From: Pseudonocardia nigra
GTDB taxonomy: Bacteria > Actinomycetota > Actinomycetes > Mycobacteriales > Pseudonocardiaceae
Reading direction: 5' to 3'
Assembly: GCF_019396355.1 (NCBI RefSeq)
Contig: NZ_JAHKRK010000059.1
Coordinates: 1-36,387, forward strand
Length of the DNA stretch: 36,387 nucleotides
Shown in pieces: positions 1 to 7,632 of this stretch. The notes beneath the pieces were generated by a model. That model saw only the letters and a list, made by a program, of their open reading frames with translations. It ran no database searches and had not been told where the DNA came from. Numbering within the stretch: the first letter of the stretch is position 1; each line of letters opens with the position of its first letter. Position numbers and translations under genes: made by a program.

Positions 1-438
1 CTGATCCACCAGGCCAACCTCGCCCGCGAGCGCGGCCACGACACCATCGACCCCGACACCCGCGAGCCGCTGATCACCCGGTTCCGCAACGGGGTGCTGG
101 TCGGGCTGTCCGAGACCACCTCCCGCGGCAACCGACCCGGCGAAAACAAGGCCCGCACGCTGCTGGAAGTCCTGCGCGACCGCCAGGCCGACGTCCTGCG
201 CTTCGCCCACGACCTCAAGGTGCCGCCCACCTCCAACCAGGCCGAACGCGATCTACGGCCCAGCAAGGTCCAGCAGAACGTGTCCGGACGGCTGACCAGC
301 GAGAAACGCACCAAAGACCGCTACACCATCCGCGGCTACGTCTCCAGTGCGGCCAAAAACGGCCTGAACGCCATCACCGTCCTACGCGACGCGCTCACCG
401 GCCACCCCTGGATGCCGGCACTACCCGCGCCCACCTGA
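1..438 (+). CDS. IS66 family transposase, C-terminal part (partial)
   Basis: The frame is open from the first base, giving 145 residues. The block PTSNQAERDLRPSKVQQNVSGR is the C-terminal hallmark of the DDE transposase of IS66 elements (TnpC-type; the N-Q-A-E-R-D-L-R-P stretch surrounds the catalytic glutamate). It is followed by the usual tail with a YVSSAAKNG-type helix. The protein cuts and joins the ends of its own element. The N-terminal zinc-binding and DNA-binding parts, and any tnpA/tnpB partners, lie to the left of the window. No internal frameshift is visible, so this copy may be intact. Confidence 0.93.
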   Translation: MIHQANLARERGHDTIDPDTREPLITRFRNGVLVGLSETTSRGNRPGENKARTLLEVLRDRQADVLRFAHDLKVPPTSNQAERDLRPSKVQQNVSGRLTSEKRTKDRYTIRGYVSSAAKNGLNAITVLRDALTGHPWMPALPAPT

Positions 439-500
439 CCACGGACACCGAGCCGAGCGCACCGGAGGCCGAACGGCCGACCGGCGATCACGCCATGCCA

Positions 501-520
501 CCACACCGCTGAATGTTTAC
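501..520. repeat. Putative IS66 terminal inverted repeat
   Basis: The last 20 bases before the inferred insertion boundary read outwards-in as GTAAACATTCAGCGGTGTGG on the minus strand. The GTAA start fits the IS66 family. The partner repeat is outside the window, so this rests on family knowledge and on the position 82 bases after the transposase stop. Confidence 0.6.
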
Positions 521-877
521 TGCTCGATGCGCTGGTCTCCCACACTTAAATCGCCGTCGGCAGACAATTCGGCCGCACGTGCCGCGTGCGCAGCGGCACG
601 CAAATGTGGCCGACCTGCAACGCTGCGGCGGTGCTGGACCTCCATCCCTGCACCGCGGGTGGGTGGAGGTACGCGGCGGAAGCAGCGTCACCGGCGGCGT
701 GCGCCGCATGCTTCGCGGCTTCGGTGGTCGCCTCTTTGGCGGCTCTGTGTGCATCCAAGGACGTGACACGCTGCAACTTCGTTCGGTTGGCACCGCCGAC
801 GAAAGTCCACGCCGCTTCGACAGCTGCACGTGGCCTCCGGTCGTCAGGGTGATGCTGCCGCCAGGTTCGTTCCCCAT
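521..877 (-). pseudogene. Remnant of an Imm5-like putative immunity protein gene
   Basis: Read leftward from an ATG at 877, preceded by a purine-rich stretch, the sequence encodes MGNEPGGSI. It then shifts frame to HPDDRRPRAAVEAAWTFVGG, continues through KLQRVTSLDAHRAAKEATTEAAKH and AAGDAASAAYLHP, and shifts again to LRAAAHAARAAELSADGDLS before meeting the IS66 end at 520. This alanine/histidine-rich pattern resembles the Imm5-like family of about 170 residues, often annotated 'putative immunity protein'. I see a probable deletion between two copies of ACCCTGACG near 840, a one-T loss in the CATTTGCG run near 612, and loss of the C-terminus by the insertion. It is therefore not functional. 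The family assignment is from memory of the pattern and is moderate. Immunity function is inferred in the family and not shown here. Confidence 0.5.
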
Positions 878-1248
878 GCCCCCACCCTCTCAGACTGGAC
901 GCATGGAGGTTGCCGAGGCGTCGGAACTCGCCCGACCATCTTTGAGTTGCCGAACCGGCGATGGCTCGAATCGAGTGGTGACGACAGGTAGGGACGTGCC
1001 GTTGAAGTCGTGGTTCAGTAGGCGAGATCGGAGGAGGTTTCGGATTGACTCCGCCGACCACACCGAGCCATAGGTTCAAGACGGAACGGGATGCCATCTG
1101 CACCTCGAGGCGTCGGTATTCTTCGATTATCGTTTGCGCCCACCGCAACGACGACGCTTTCGCCGTCTGAGGACAACGCGCCGCACGTCTCCGCACCAGT
1201 CGTCGCTGGTCCCAGCCTGGCCAATACGGCCAGCTACACGACCAGCAC
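878..1248. other. Non-coding stretch, no recognisable gene
   Basis: About 370 bases between the start of the Imm5-like remnant and the tRNA fragment. Open frames exist on both strands, but none gives a family pattern I recognise. Codon third positions do not show the strong G/C bias of the real genes nearby. No integrase, excisionase or RNA gene could be found here. Confidence 0.6.
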
Positions 1249-1293
1249 GATTTTGGTTCCGATGGTCCAGGTTCGAATCCTGGCGGCGGAGCA
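1249..1293 (+). other. 3' fragment of tRNA-Gln(TTG): putative attR of an integrated island
   Basis: The sequence holds an anticodon loop TTTTGGT (1251–1257, anticodon TTG), the 3' side of the anticodon stem TCCGA, a variable region, and a perfect T-arm (CCAGG 1267–1271, loop TTCGAAT, CCTGG 1279–1283). The 3' acceptor strand CGGCGGA and discriminator G (1291) follow. The 5' half is absent: the five bases before the loop (CACGA) do not pair with TCCGA, and no TCCGCCG acceptor strand or D-arm lies in place. Similarity thus starts in the anticodon stem, the usual left limit of att cores used by tyrosine integrases. In actinobacteria tRNA-Gln is commonly just upstream of and co-oriented with glmU, as this fragment is. 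The likely meaning is that the intact tRNA-Gln is to the left of the window and an island ends here. Confidence 0.8.
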
Positions 1294-1323
1294 GCAGGTC
1301 GGCCGGGATGGCGCCCACGTTCC

Positions 1324-2262
1324 TCAGCCGGGTTCGTCCACCATGTGGGGTGCGACTCCGAACTCCAGCACCGTCCGCCCGTCAGCAACTGGGCCCGAGC
1401 CGTGGAGCATGAGGCCGCAGTCGGCGGCTAGCTTGGCCAGCTCGTCGACCGTCCGTTCTCGGCCGCCGAAGCACATCAGCATGAACAGGTCCATCGCGGT
1501 GTCGGCCCCCTGCCCCCGCACCGGCTCGATCACCACCACGGTGCCGTCCGATGCGGCGGCCCGACGACACCCAGTGAGAATCTTTCTGGCGTGGTCGTCG
1601 TCCCAGTCGTGCAGGATGTCGGACAGAAGATAGGCGTCGGCCCCCACGGGCAGAGGGTTGAAGAAGCTGCCGGAGACGGCGCCGGCCCGATCATCGAGTC
1701 CGGCTGCCGCGAACCTGTCGGTAGCAGCGGTAGTCGTCGGGGACAGGTCCAGGACCCGTCCGCGAAGATCGGGATGGGCGCGCAGGATCGCTGCGAGCAC
1801 GGTCCCATCACCCCCGCCGACGTCGAGTATCTCGGAGAAGCGGCTCCAGTCGAAGCGTTCAGCGATCTCCGTCGCTTGCACCCGGAACCGCCAATTCATC
1901 TGGGCGTCGAACGAGCGCCGCAACTCCGGTCTGGCGTCGAGGTCCGCCCAGAAATCGCGCCCGTACCGCTGCCCGTAGCCGGGAGTACCTGTGGTGATGG
2001 TGCGGCACAGTGCACACATCGCTGCGGTCCGGACCGCGCGCTCACCGGCCCGCAGCGCGATCCCCACGAGCCCGCTTTCGTGGGGGAGGAGCAGGACGCC
2101 GCGCTCCGGCGCCTTCGGGTCGCGCCAGCCCAGGACGTCGTCGAGGGCGTCGAGATCGAGTTCCCGCACCCATGCCGGCAGGGTCGTCCGGGCCACCTCA
2201 CCCTTCGTCGAGTTCGCCATGGCCCGGCGGATGCGAACGTCGGTGGTGGTCATCTTGCTCAT
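1324..2262 (-). pseudogene. In-frame chimera: FBP_C domain N-terminus joined to O-methyltransferase C-terminal domain
   Basis: 312 residues from an ATG at 2262 with AGGA upstream. Residues 1–91 match the start of FBP-domain proteins (PF16571-like): ANSTKGE, then DDVLGWRDPKAPERG, GLVGIALRAGE and MCALC, the latter giving the first cysteine pair C83/C86 of the treble clef. From about residue 92 (base ~1990) the sequence becomes the second half of an SAM-dependent O-methyltransferase of the Methyltransf_2/hydroxyneurospore type: GTPGYGQRYGRDFW, SAM loop LDVGGGDG (146–153) and catalytic-type motif SDILHDWDD with H218. The methyltransferase has lost its N-terminal winged-helix dimerisation domain, and the FBP part has lost its second cysteine pair. 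The reading frame is open throughout, so a protein could be made, but neither half is complete. It ends about 30 bases from the putative attR. Most likely a deletion product. Confidence 0.8.
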
Positions 2263-2461
2263 CGTCCTGTCCGTCGGAGGGTGGCGGGCCGTGACCCTAG
2301 GCAGCCCGGCGACCGCCTGCACCCGGTTTCGCGGGGGACCGACGCGCAGGGCTGACGCGCAGGGCCGGCTCGGTGGGACGACAGTGCCGACGGGCGTCGC
2401 GCGAACCGTCCGCACGGCGAAATGCCGCGCAGCGCGGGCACTCCTCCGCGATCATCTCCGG

Positions 2462-3273
2462 GTGGGCCGTCCCGTCGTCGCCGAGGATCCGACCGGCCCC
2501 GTCCCCGTCCCCGACGCCGTCCGGGGACTCGCCGGCGGCTCTCGGATCACGCCGGTGTGGCGCAACGAGCTCGGCGGGCTCACGTTCCGCCTCGACGGCG
2601 GGCACGACGGCACGCGGTACGTCAAGTGGGTCGCCGCGGGCACCCCGGAGATCGACCTGCCGGGCGAGGCGGAGCGGCTGGACTGGGCACAGCAGTGGGT
2701 CCCGTCCCGCCCGTCCTCGAACACGGCCTGGACGGCGACGGCGCCTGGCTGGTCACCGCGGCGGTGCCCGGCCGCTCGGCCGTGGACGCGCGGTGGCTCG
2801 CCGACCCGGTGACCGCGGCCGCCGCTATCGGCCGCGGGCTGCGACTGCTCCACGACGCACTGCCCGTCGAGGGCTGCCCCTTCGACTGGAGCGTCGAGCG
2901 CCGGCTCGTCCGCGCCGACGAGCGCATCGCCGATGGCGAAGGACCGGCCGACCGGTTCCCCGAACACCGGCACCTCGGGCTCGCGGAGGCCCGGGCGCGG
3001 ATCGGCGACCCGCCGCCGATCGACCGGCTCGTCGTCTGCCACGGCGACGCGTGCGTCCCGAACACGCTCCTGCACGACGACGGCACGTTCGCCGCGCACG
3101 TCGACCTGGGGACGCTCGGGGTGGCCGACCGGTGGGCCGACCTCGCCGTCGCGGCGTGGAGCTCCGAGTGGGACTACGGCCCGGGGTACGACCAGGTGGT
3201 GTACGACGGCTACGGCGTCGCCCCCGACCGGGAGCGCATCGCCTACTACCGGCTGCTGTACGACATGGCGTGA
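2462..3273 (+). pseudogene. Aminoglycoside 3'-phosphotransferase-like, frameshifted
   Basis: The N-terminal half (VPDAVRGLAGG, VWRNELGGLTFRL, RYVKWVAAGTPEIDLPGEAERLDW) lies in one frame up to about base 2700. The C-terminal half (PPVLEHGLDGDGAWLVTAAVPG onwards) continues in the frame one base away. Adding one C to the CCC run near 2703 would join them. The second half has the APH(3') catalytic loop HGDACVPN (3040–3063) and the metal-binding region HVDLGTLGVADRWADLA, and it ends YYRLLYDMA as in APH(3') enzymes. The K of YVKW would be the ATP-binding lysine. Such enzymes phosphorylate the 3'-hydroxyl of aminoglycosides, and many actinobacterial chromosomal copies have unknown substrates. The GTG at 2462 is the best of weak starts. 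Either a true pseudogene or a sequencing indel. Confidence 0.75.
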
Positions 3274-3342
3274 GGACGGCCGGCGAGTGCGGCGCGCGCT
3301 ACCCCGGCGCTACGAGTTTCGCCGGAACATGCCCCGAACACG

Positions 3343-3382
3343 CCACCGGGGTGGTCCCGCTCTTGCGGAACCACCCCGGTGG
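3343..3382. terminator. Strong hairpin between convergent genes
   Basis: A perfect 13-bp stem, CCACCGGGGTGGT (3343–3355) with ACCACCCCGGTGG (3370–3382), closes a 14-base loop. It lies 70 bases after the phosphotransferase stop (rightward) and 112 bases after the OsmC stop (leftward). It probably ends transcription from both sides. There is no long T run, which is common in G+C-rich actinobacteria. Confidence 0.75.
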
Positions 3383-3493
3383 TCGGTCGTCAGCGACCGT
3401 TCGGTCGCGGCGGCGGCTCGGGCGGCCGCCCGTTGCCGGTGCACCTCATGCCCACTCCTCGAGTCTCCTCTGCGATCGCGCGGGGCCCGCCGC

Positions 3494-3931
3494 TCAGTCG
3501 AGGGCGGCGTCCAGGGTGATCGTGGTGCCAGCCAGCGCCTTGCTGACCGGGCAACCGTCCTTCGCCGCCTGCGCGGCCTTCTGGAACCCGTCCGCGTCGA
3601 GTCCCTCGACCTCACCGCGCACGGTCAGCTTGATGTCCGAGATCGCGAACCCGCCGTCCGGGTCCGGGCCCAGCGTGACGTCGGCCGTCACGTCGAGCGA
3701 CTGCGGCGTGCCACCGGCCTGAGCGATGAACGCCGACAGCTGCATCGCGTAGCAGGACGAGTGCGCCGCCGCGATGTGCTCCTCCGGGCTGGTCGTACCG
3801 CCCGCCTCGTCGGCAGCGCGCTTCGGGAAGCTCACGTCGTAGGTGCCGACGCCGCTGCTGGTCAGCTCGACCTGGCCGGAGCCCTGCTCGAGAGTGCCGT
3901 TCCAGGCCGTGCGTGAGGTACGAGTGGGCAT
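3494..3931 (-). CDS. OsmC/Ohr family peroxiredoxin
   Basis: 145 residues, a normal length for the family. The ATG at 3931 is chosen because GGAGG lies four bases upstream. An upstream extension of the frame to 4033 has no ribosome site. The two family cysteines are visible: C60 in AAHSSCYAM and C127 in DGCPVSKAL, with a glutamate in SPEEH near the first. Such proteins reduce organic hydroperoxides and protect against oxidative or osmotic stress, working as cytosolic dimers with lipoyl or thiol donors. OsmC and Ohr branches cannot be separated by eye, though the N-terminal RTAWNGTLEQGSGQVELTSSG form is OsmC-like. It stands alone between a terminator and the L,D-transpeptidase gene. Confidence 0.9.
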   Translation of the reverse strand: MPTRTSRTAWNGTLEQGSGQVELTSSGVGTYDVSFPKRAADEAGGTTSPEEHIAAAHSSCYAMQLSAFIAQAGGTPQSLDVTADVTLGPDPDGGFAISDIKLTVRGEVEGLDADGFQKAAQAAKDGCPVSKALAGTTITLDAALD

Positions 3932-4076
3932 GACGCCTCCAGACGAATCGCGGTCGTTCCTCCCTGACAACCCGTCCGACGCCGCGACCGATCGAATCCG
4001 CGCGAATCTTGAGATGACCGGCGGTCGGTTCACGGTGAGCGGTCGTCAGCGCTGATGCTCGCTCCGCAACCTCCGC

Positions 4077-4550
4077 TCAGCGCACCTGGACGGGGTCGTC
4101 GACCGCGAGGAAGTCGAAGAACGCGATCGCGTCCGCGCGGGCGAGCCGGACACAGCCCGCCGACGGCGTGTCCAGCCTGCCCTCGTGGAACGCGATCCCG
4201 CCCTGCGCGAAGAACACCGAGAAGGGCATGGGGGCGTTGTCGAACTCCGCGCTTCGGTGGTTCACGTTCTTCCACTCGACGCGGAAGTCCCCCCGCGGCG
4301 TCTCGTTGCCCGGCCCGCCCGAGCTGATCGGCACCGGACCCCGCGCGATCTTGCCGTTGTCGACGAGCCATGCCGTGCCGGCGGCCAGGTCCACACACGC
4401 CCTCGCGACCGCCGTGCACGGGGTGCCCTCTACCATGGCCGGGCCCTGCGCATGCGCGGTGCCGACCGACGCCATGGCGCCGATGCCCGCGATCCCCGCT
4501 GCCAGCGCCATGCGCACCCGCGGGCGCGCCGTCCTGCTGTGCTTGCCCAT
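4077..4550 (-). CDS. Small secreted L,D-transpeptidase (YkuD domain)
   Basis: 157 residues. The ATG at 4550 is preferred over 4556 because AAGGA sits at proper spacing before it. Residues 1–34 form a signal peptide (arginine-rich start, hydrophobic core, AHA/Q cut site). The rest is a minimal YkuD fold: [23 protein letters not shown], the conserved histidine in FHEG (H122) and the active-site motif SAGCVRL with C133 and R135. The usual histidine of S-H-G-C is alanine here. Such enzymes form 3–3 cross-links in peptidoglycan or attach proteins outside the membrane. It lacks the Ig-like domains of mycobacterial LdtMt2, so substrate recognition must lie in the core. It is divergent from glmU, a cell-wall precursor gene, separated by about 200 bases. 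Confidence 0.88.
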   Translation of the reverse strand: MGKHSRTARPRVRMALAAGIAGIGAMASVGTAHAQGPAMVEGTPCTAVARACVDLAAGTAWLVDNGKIARGPVPISSGGPGNETPRGDFRVEWKNVNHRSAEFDNAPMPFSVFFAQGGIAFHEGRLDTPSAGCVRLARADAIAFFDFLAVDDPVQVR

Positions 4551-4575
4551 CGACATCCTTCGAGCTGTATCCGAA

Positions 4576-4594
4576 CGGACACGCTGGGTGTCCG
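4576..4594. promoter_or_regulatory. Inverted repeat upstream of the L,D-transpeptidase gene
   Basis: CGGACAC (4576–4582) and GTGTCCG (4588–4594) form a perfect 7-bp inverted repeat with a five-base spacer. It is centred about 35 bases upstream of the transpeptidase start, a fitting place for a repressor or activator site. No family can be assigned. Confidence 0.35.
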
Positions 4595-4658
4595 GCCCGA
4601 CAACGACGGGCACCCGTGTGGGGTTACGGCGCCGTCGGTGCACTCCCCCCGCACCCCG

Positions 4659-4664
4659 TACGAT
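4659..4664 (+). promoter_or_regulatory. Possible -10 element of glmU
   Basis: TACGAT fits the actinobacterial TANNNT pattern and would give a leader of about 80 bases before the glmU start. No clear -35 was found. Weak, by motif only. Confidence 0.3.
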
Positions 4665-4751
4665 TTCCCCGTCCCGACGCCGGGACCGGCCCGGCCTCGT
4701 CGACGGTGGGCCGTGCCGACCGCGAGCAGAAGAACCGAGGAGTGGGGCTCC

Positions 4752-6266
4752 ATGCTCGACCGTCACGGGCCCGGACGCGCCGCAGGTGCGGCGTCCGACC
4801 GCCCGGCCGCCGCCATCGTCCTCGCGGCGGGTGAAGGCACCCGGATGCGCTCGGCGGTGCCGAAGGTGCTGCACCCCATCGGCGGGCGCAGCCTCCTGGG
4901 CCACGCCGTCCACGCCGCCGCGGCGCTGGAGCCGGAGCACCTCGTCGTGGTCGTCGGACACGGTCGGGACCAGGTGCGCGACGCCGTCGCCACGATCGGT
5001 GACGAGCTCGCCCGGCCGGTGCTCACCGCCGTGCAGGAGCAGCGCCTGGGCACGGGCCACGCCGTGCAGTGCGCGCTGGAGGCCCTGCCCGCGGATCTCG
5101 ACGGGCCCGTGCTGGTCAGCTACGGCGACGTCCCGCTGCTCGAGCCCGACACCCTCTCCGCGCTGCTCGCCGAGCACGTCGAGACGCGGGCCGCGCTCAC
5201 GCTGCTCACCACCGAGCTGGCCGACGCCACCGGCTATGGCCGGGTGCTGCGCGAGTCCGACGGCACCGTGACGCGCATCGTCGAGGAGGCCGACGCCACC
5301 CCCGAGCAGCGGGCGCTGCACGAGGTGAACTCGGGGGTCTACGCGTTCGACGGCGCGTTCCTGCGCGCGGCGATCGGCAGGCTGCGCGCCGAGAACAGCC
5401 AGCACGAGCTCTACCTCACCGATCTGGTCAAGATCGCCCACGACGACGGCGCCGAGGCGCGGGCCGTGCGCTGCGCGGACGACTGGCAGGTGCGCGGCGT
5501 CAACGACCGCGTCCAGCTCGCCGCCACCCGCGCCGAGCTCAACCGGCGGCTGCTGCACCGCTGGATGCTCGCCGGCGTTACCGTCGTCGACCCGGCCACG
5601 ACGTGGGTGGACGTCCAGGTCCACCTCGAGCCCGACGTCGTGCTGCACCCCAACACGCAACTGCACGGCGCCACGGCGGTGGCGGGCGGCGCCGGGATCG
5701 GCCCCGACACCACCCTCACCGCGTGCGAGATCGGCGCGGGCGCCACGGTCGTGCGCACCCACGGCAGCGAGGCGACGATCGCCGCCGGCGCCTCCGTGGG
5801 GCCCTTCGCCTTCCTCCGCCCGGGCACCCGGCTCGGCGAGCGCGGCAAGATCGGCACCTTCGTCGAGGTGAAGAACTCCGAGATCGGCGCGGGCACCAAG
5901 GTGCCGCATCTCACCTACGTGGGCGACGCCACGATCGGCGAGCACAGCAACATCGGGGCGTCCTCGGTGTTCGTCAACTACGACGGGGTGTCCAAGCACC
6001 GCACCGTCGTCGGTTCCCACGTCAGGACCGGTTCGGACAACACGTTCGTCGCCCCGGTGCAGGTCGGCGACGGCGCCTACACGGGCGCGGGCGCGGTGAT
6101 CAGGGACGACGTTCCGCCGGGGGCGCTGGCCGTGTCGGCCGGGTCACAGCGCAACATCGAGGGGTGGGTCGAGAAGAAGCGGCCCGGTACCCCGGCCGCC
6201 GAGGCCGCCGCACGGGCGACGGCCGCACCCGACGGTCCCGGGGCGAACAACGGTCATGGAGGCTGA
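4752..6266 (+). CDS. glmU: Bifunctional N-acetylglucosamine-1-phosphate uridyltransferase / glucosamine-1-phosphate acetyltransferase
   Basis: 504 residues, normal for actinobacterial GlmU. The ATG at 4752 has GAGGAG upstream. The N-terminal pyrophosphorylase domain shows [15 protein letters not shown] (24–38), [13 protein letters not shown] and NSGVYAF. The C-terminal left-handed beta-helix carries repeated [LIV]GxxxxIG hexapeptides and the acetyltransferase signature region [20 protein letters not shown] to [11 protein letters not shown]. It acetylates GlcN-1-P and then couples it to UTP, giving UDP-GlcNAc for peptidoglycan and other envelope polymers. It is essential in relatives. Residues after about 470 form the alanine/lysine-rich tail typical of actinobacteria. 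It is followed six bases later by prs, and the two are likely co-transcribed. Confidence 0.98.
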   Translation: MLDRHGPGRAAGAASDRPAAAIVLAAGEGTRMRSAVPKVLHPIGGRSLLGHAVHAAAALEPEHLVVVVGHGRDQVRDAVATIGDELARPVLTAVQEQRLGTGHAVQCALEALPADLDGPVLVSYGDVPLLEPDTLSALLAEHVETRAALTLLTTELADATGYGRVLRESDGTVTRIVEEADATPEQRALHEVNSGVYAFDGAFLRAAIGRLRAENSQHELYLTDLVKIAHDDGAEARAVRCADDWQVRGVNDRVQLAATRAELNRRLLHRWMLAGVTVVDPATTWVDVQVHLEPDVVLHPNTQLHGATAVAGGAGIGPDTTLTACEIGAGATVVRTHGSEATIAAGASVGPFAFLRPGTRLGERGKIGTFVEVKNSEIGAGTKVPHLTYVGDATIGEHSNIGASSVFVNYDGVSKHRTVVGSHVRTGSDNTFVAPVQVGDGAYTGAGAVIRDDVPPGALAVSAGSQRNIEGWVEKKRPGTPAAEAAARATAAPDGPGANNGHGG

Positions 6267-6272
6267 AGCACG

Positions 6273-7253
6273 GTGAGCGCGATATCGGCGACCCCCAAGA
6301 AGAACCTGATGCTCTTCTCGGGGCGGGCGCATCCGGAGCTGGCCGAGCAGGTGGCCAAGCACCTCGACGTGACCATCACTCCCCAGTCGGCGTACTCGTT
6401 CGCGAACGGGGAGATCTTCGTCCGGTTCGAGGAGTCGGTGCGCGGCTGCGACGCGTTCGTGCTGCAGTCGCACTCCGCGCCGATCAACGACCAGATCATG
6501 GAGCAGCTGATCATGGTCGACGCGCTCAAGCGCGCGTCGGCCAAACGGATCACGGTCGTCATGCCGTTCTGGGGCTACGCCCGCCAGGACAAGAAGCACC
6601 GCGGCCGCGAGCCGATCTCGGCGCGGCTCGTCGCGGACATGTTCAAGGTCGCGGGCGCCGACCGGATCATGACTGTCGACCTGCACACCGCCCAGATCCA
6701 GGGCTTCTTCGACGGCCCCGTCGACCACCTGTTCGCACTCCCCGTGCTGGCCGAGCACATCAAGCGCACCTACGCGGACGAGCCGCTCGCCGTGGTCTCC
6801 CCCGACTCGGGACGCGTCCGGCTCGCCGAGCGGTGGGCGGAGACGCTCGGCGGCACACCCCTGGCGTTCATCCACAAGACCCGCGACCCGCACAGGCCGA
6901 ACGAGGCCGTGGCCAACCGCGTCGTCGGTGAGGTCGACGGCAGGCTGTGCGTCGTCATCGACGACATGATCGACACCGGCGGCACGGTGGCCAAGACCGC
7001 CGAGGTGCTGCTCAAGGAGGGCGCCAAGGACGTGGTCGTCGCCGCCACCCACGGCGTCCTGTCCGGGCCGGCGAGCGACCGGCTCGCGAACTGCGGGGCC
7101 CGCGAGGTGATCTTCACCGACACCCTCCCGATCCCCGACGAGAAGCGGTTCCCGACCATGTCGGTGCTCTCCATCGCCCCGCTGCTCGCCAGGGCCATCC
7201 ACGAGGTCTTCGACGACGGCTCGGTGACGAGCCTGTTCGACGGCAACGCCTGA
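6273..7253 (+). CDS. prs: Ribose-phosphate pyrophosphokinase
   Basis: 326 residues from a GTG, with GGAGG located inside the end of glmU. The class I enzyme signatures are present: FWGYARQDKKHRGREPIS (99–116, catalytic flexible loop with K and R), VDLHTAQIQGFF (135–146, metal site) and the PRPP-binding VVIDDMIDTGGTV (228–240). It makes PRPP from ribose 5-phosphate and ATP for nucleotides, histidine, tryptophan, NAD and, in actinobacteria, decaprenyl-phosphoribose for arabinan. The glmU–prs pairing is conserved across the phylum. Only six bases separate the two genes. Confidence 0.98.
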   Translation: MSAISATPKKNLMLFSGRAHPELAEQVAKHLDVTITPQSAYSFANGEIFVRFEESVRGCDAFVLQSHSAPINDQIMEQLIMVDALKRASAKRITVVMPFWGYARQDKKHRGREPISARLVADMFKVAGADRIMTVDLHTAQIQGFFDGPVDHLFALPVLAEHIKRTYADEPLAVVSPDSGRVRLAERWAETLGGTPLAFIHKTRDPHRPNEAVANRVVGEVDGRLCVVIDDMIDTGGTVAKTAEVLLKEGAKDVVVAATHGVLSGPASDRLANCGAREVIFTDTLPIPDEKRFPTMSVLSIAPLLARAIHEVFDDGSVTSLFDGNA

Positions 7254-7263
7254 GCGCGGAGGC

Positions 7264-7450
7264 GGGCGACTCGCCCGGCCGGAACGGGCGACTCGCCCGG
7301 CTGGAACGGGCGACTCGCGTGGCTGGAACGGGCGACTCGCGGGACACCTCCGCGAGTCGCCCGTTTTCCGCGGGTGAGTCGCCCGTTTTCCGCGGGTGAG
7401 TCGCCCGTTCTCGACAGGCGAGTCGCCCGGAATCGACCGGCGAGTCGCCC
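7264..7450. repeat. Nine-unit 22-bp periodic array with a central orientation switch
   Basis: The core GGGCGACTCGC starts at 7264, 7286, 7308 and 7330, exactly 22 bases apart. Its reverse complement, GCGAGTCGCCC or the variant GTGAGTCGCCC, starts at 7352, 7374, 7396, 7418 and 7440, also exactly 22 apart and in phase with the first set. The filler between cores is GGCTGGAAC-like in the first set and GTTTTCCGCGG-like in the second, roughly complementary to each other. The two arms can therefore fold into one long hairpin, and each unit is itself a near-palindrome (GGGCGA n TCGCCC). The array fills the gap between the prs stop and the rplY leader, where it could end prs transcription or shield its mRNA. 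No spacers of unrelated sequence occur, so it is not CRISPR. Confidence 0.95.
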
Positions 7451-7632
7451 CCGCCGGCGGACCTCGGACCCGGCCGGCGGCCGTGTCAGAGCCGTCGAGT
7501 ATCGTCGATGACAGTTCCGCGGCGAGGGCGGGTGCACTCTAGCCCGCCGTGATCGACGCAGTCCCGGCCCTGCCGGTCGGCTGCCTCGCCGCGCGCGTTC
7601 TTCCACCGCAGCATCCGATCGAGGAGACCACC
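7451..7632 (+). promoter_or_regulatory. Leader region of rplY
   Basis: About 180 bases between the repeat array and the rplY start. It should hold the rplY–pth promoter. No clear -35/-10 pair or riboswitch fold was recognised. GAGGAGA at 7621–7627 is the rplY ribosome site. Confidence 0.4.

Larger units (their letters stand above)
1..520 (+). mobile_element. IS66-family insertion sequence, right end
   Basis: The window opens inside the element. It contains the 3' part of the transposase (stop at 438), then about 80 non-coding bases ending in GAATGTTTAC at 520. Read on the minus strand the end begins GTAAACATTCAGCGG. IS66 elements are known for termini that start 5'-GTAA and for 8-bp target duplications, so 520 is taken as the outer edge and TGCTCGAT (521–528) as the candidate duplicated target. 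The left end lies outside the window, so the inverted repeat and the duplication cannot be confirmed. To the right the sequence continues directly into coding remains of another gene on the minus strand, which supports the boundary. Confidence 0.75.

Noticed and set aside
1047..1053. TCCGCCG as the missing 5' acceptor strand of the tRNA
   Set aside because: It is 200 bases from the fragment with no D-arm after it, and such a G+C-rich heptamer is expected by chance.
1190..1293. Complete tRNA gene
   Set aside because: The 5' acceptor strand and D-arm are missing and the 5' side of the anticodon stem does not pair; only the 3' half is there.
546..1388. Single 280-residue minus-strand protein
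   Set aside because: It reads across the tRNA fragment and unrelated sequence; only the part below 840 resembles a known family.
2422..3273. 283-residue phosphotransferase starting at 2422
   Set aside because: Its first 90 residues are an arginine-rich shadow; the real N-terminal half is in the next frame.
4077..6020. A 647-codon open frame opposite glmU
   Set aside because: Only its last 157 codons form a recognisable protein (the L,D-transpeptidase). The part opposite glmU is a mirror effect of G+C-rich codons.
7264..7450. CRISPR array
   Set aside because: Repeats are 11-base cores at 22-base intervals with related, not unique, filler; the orientation flips and no cas gene is near.
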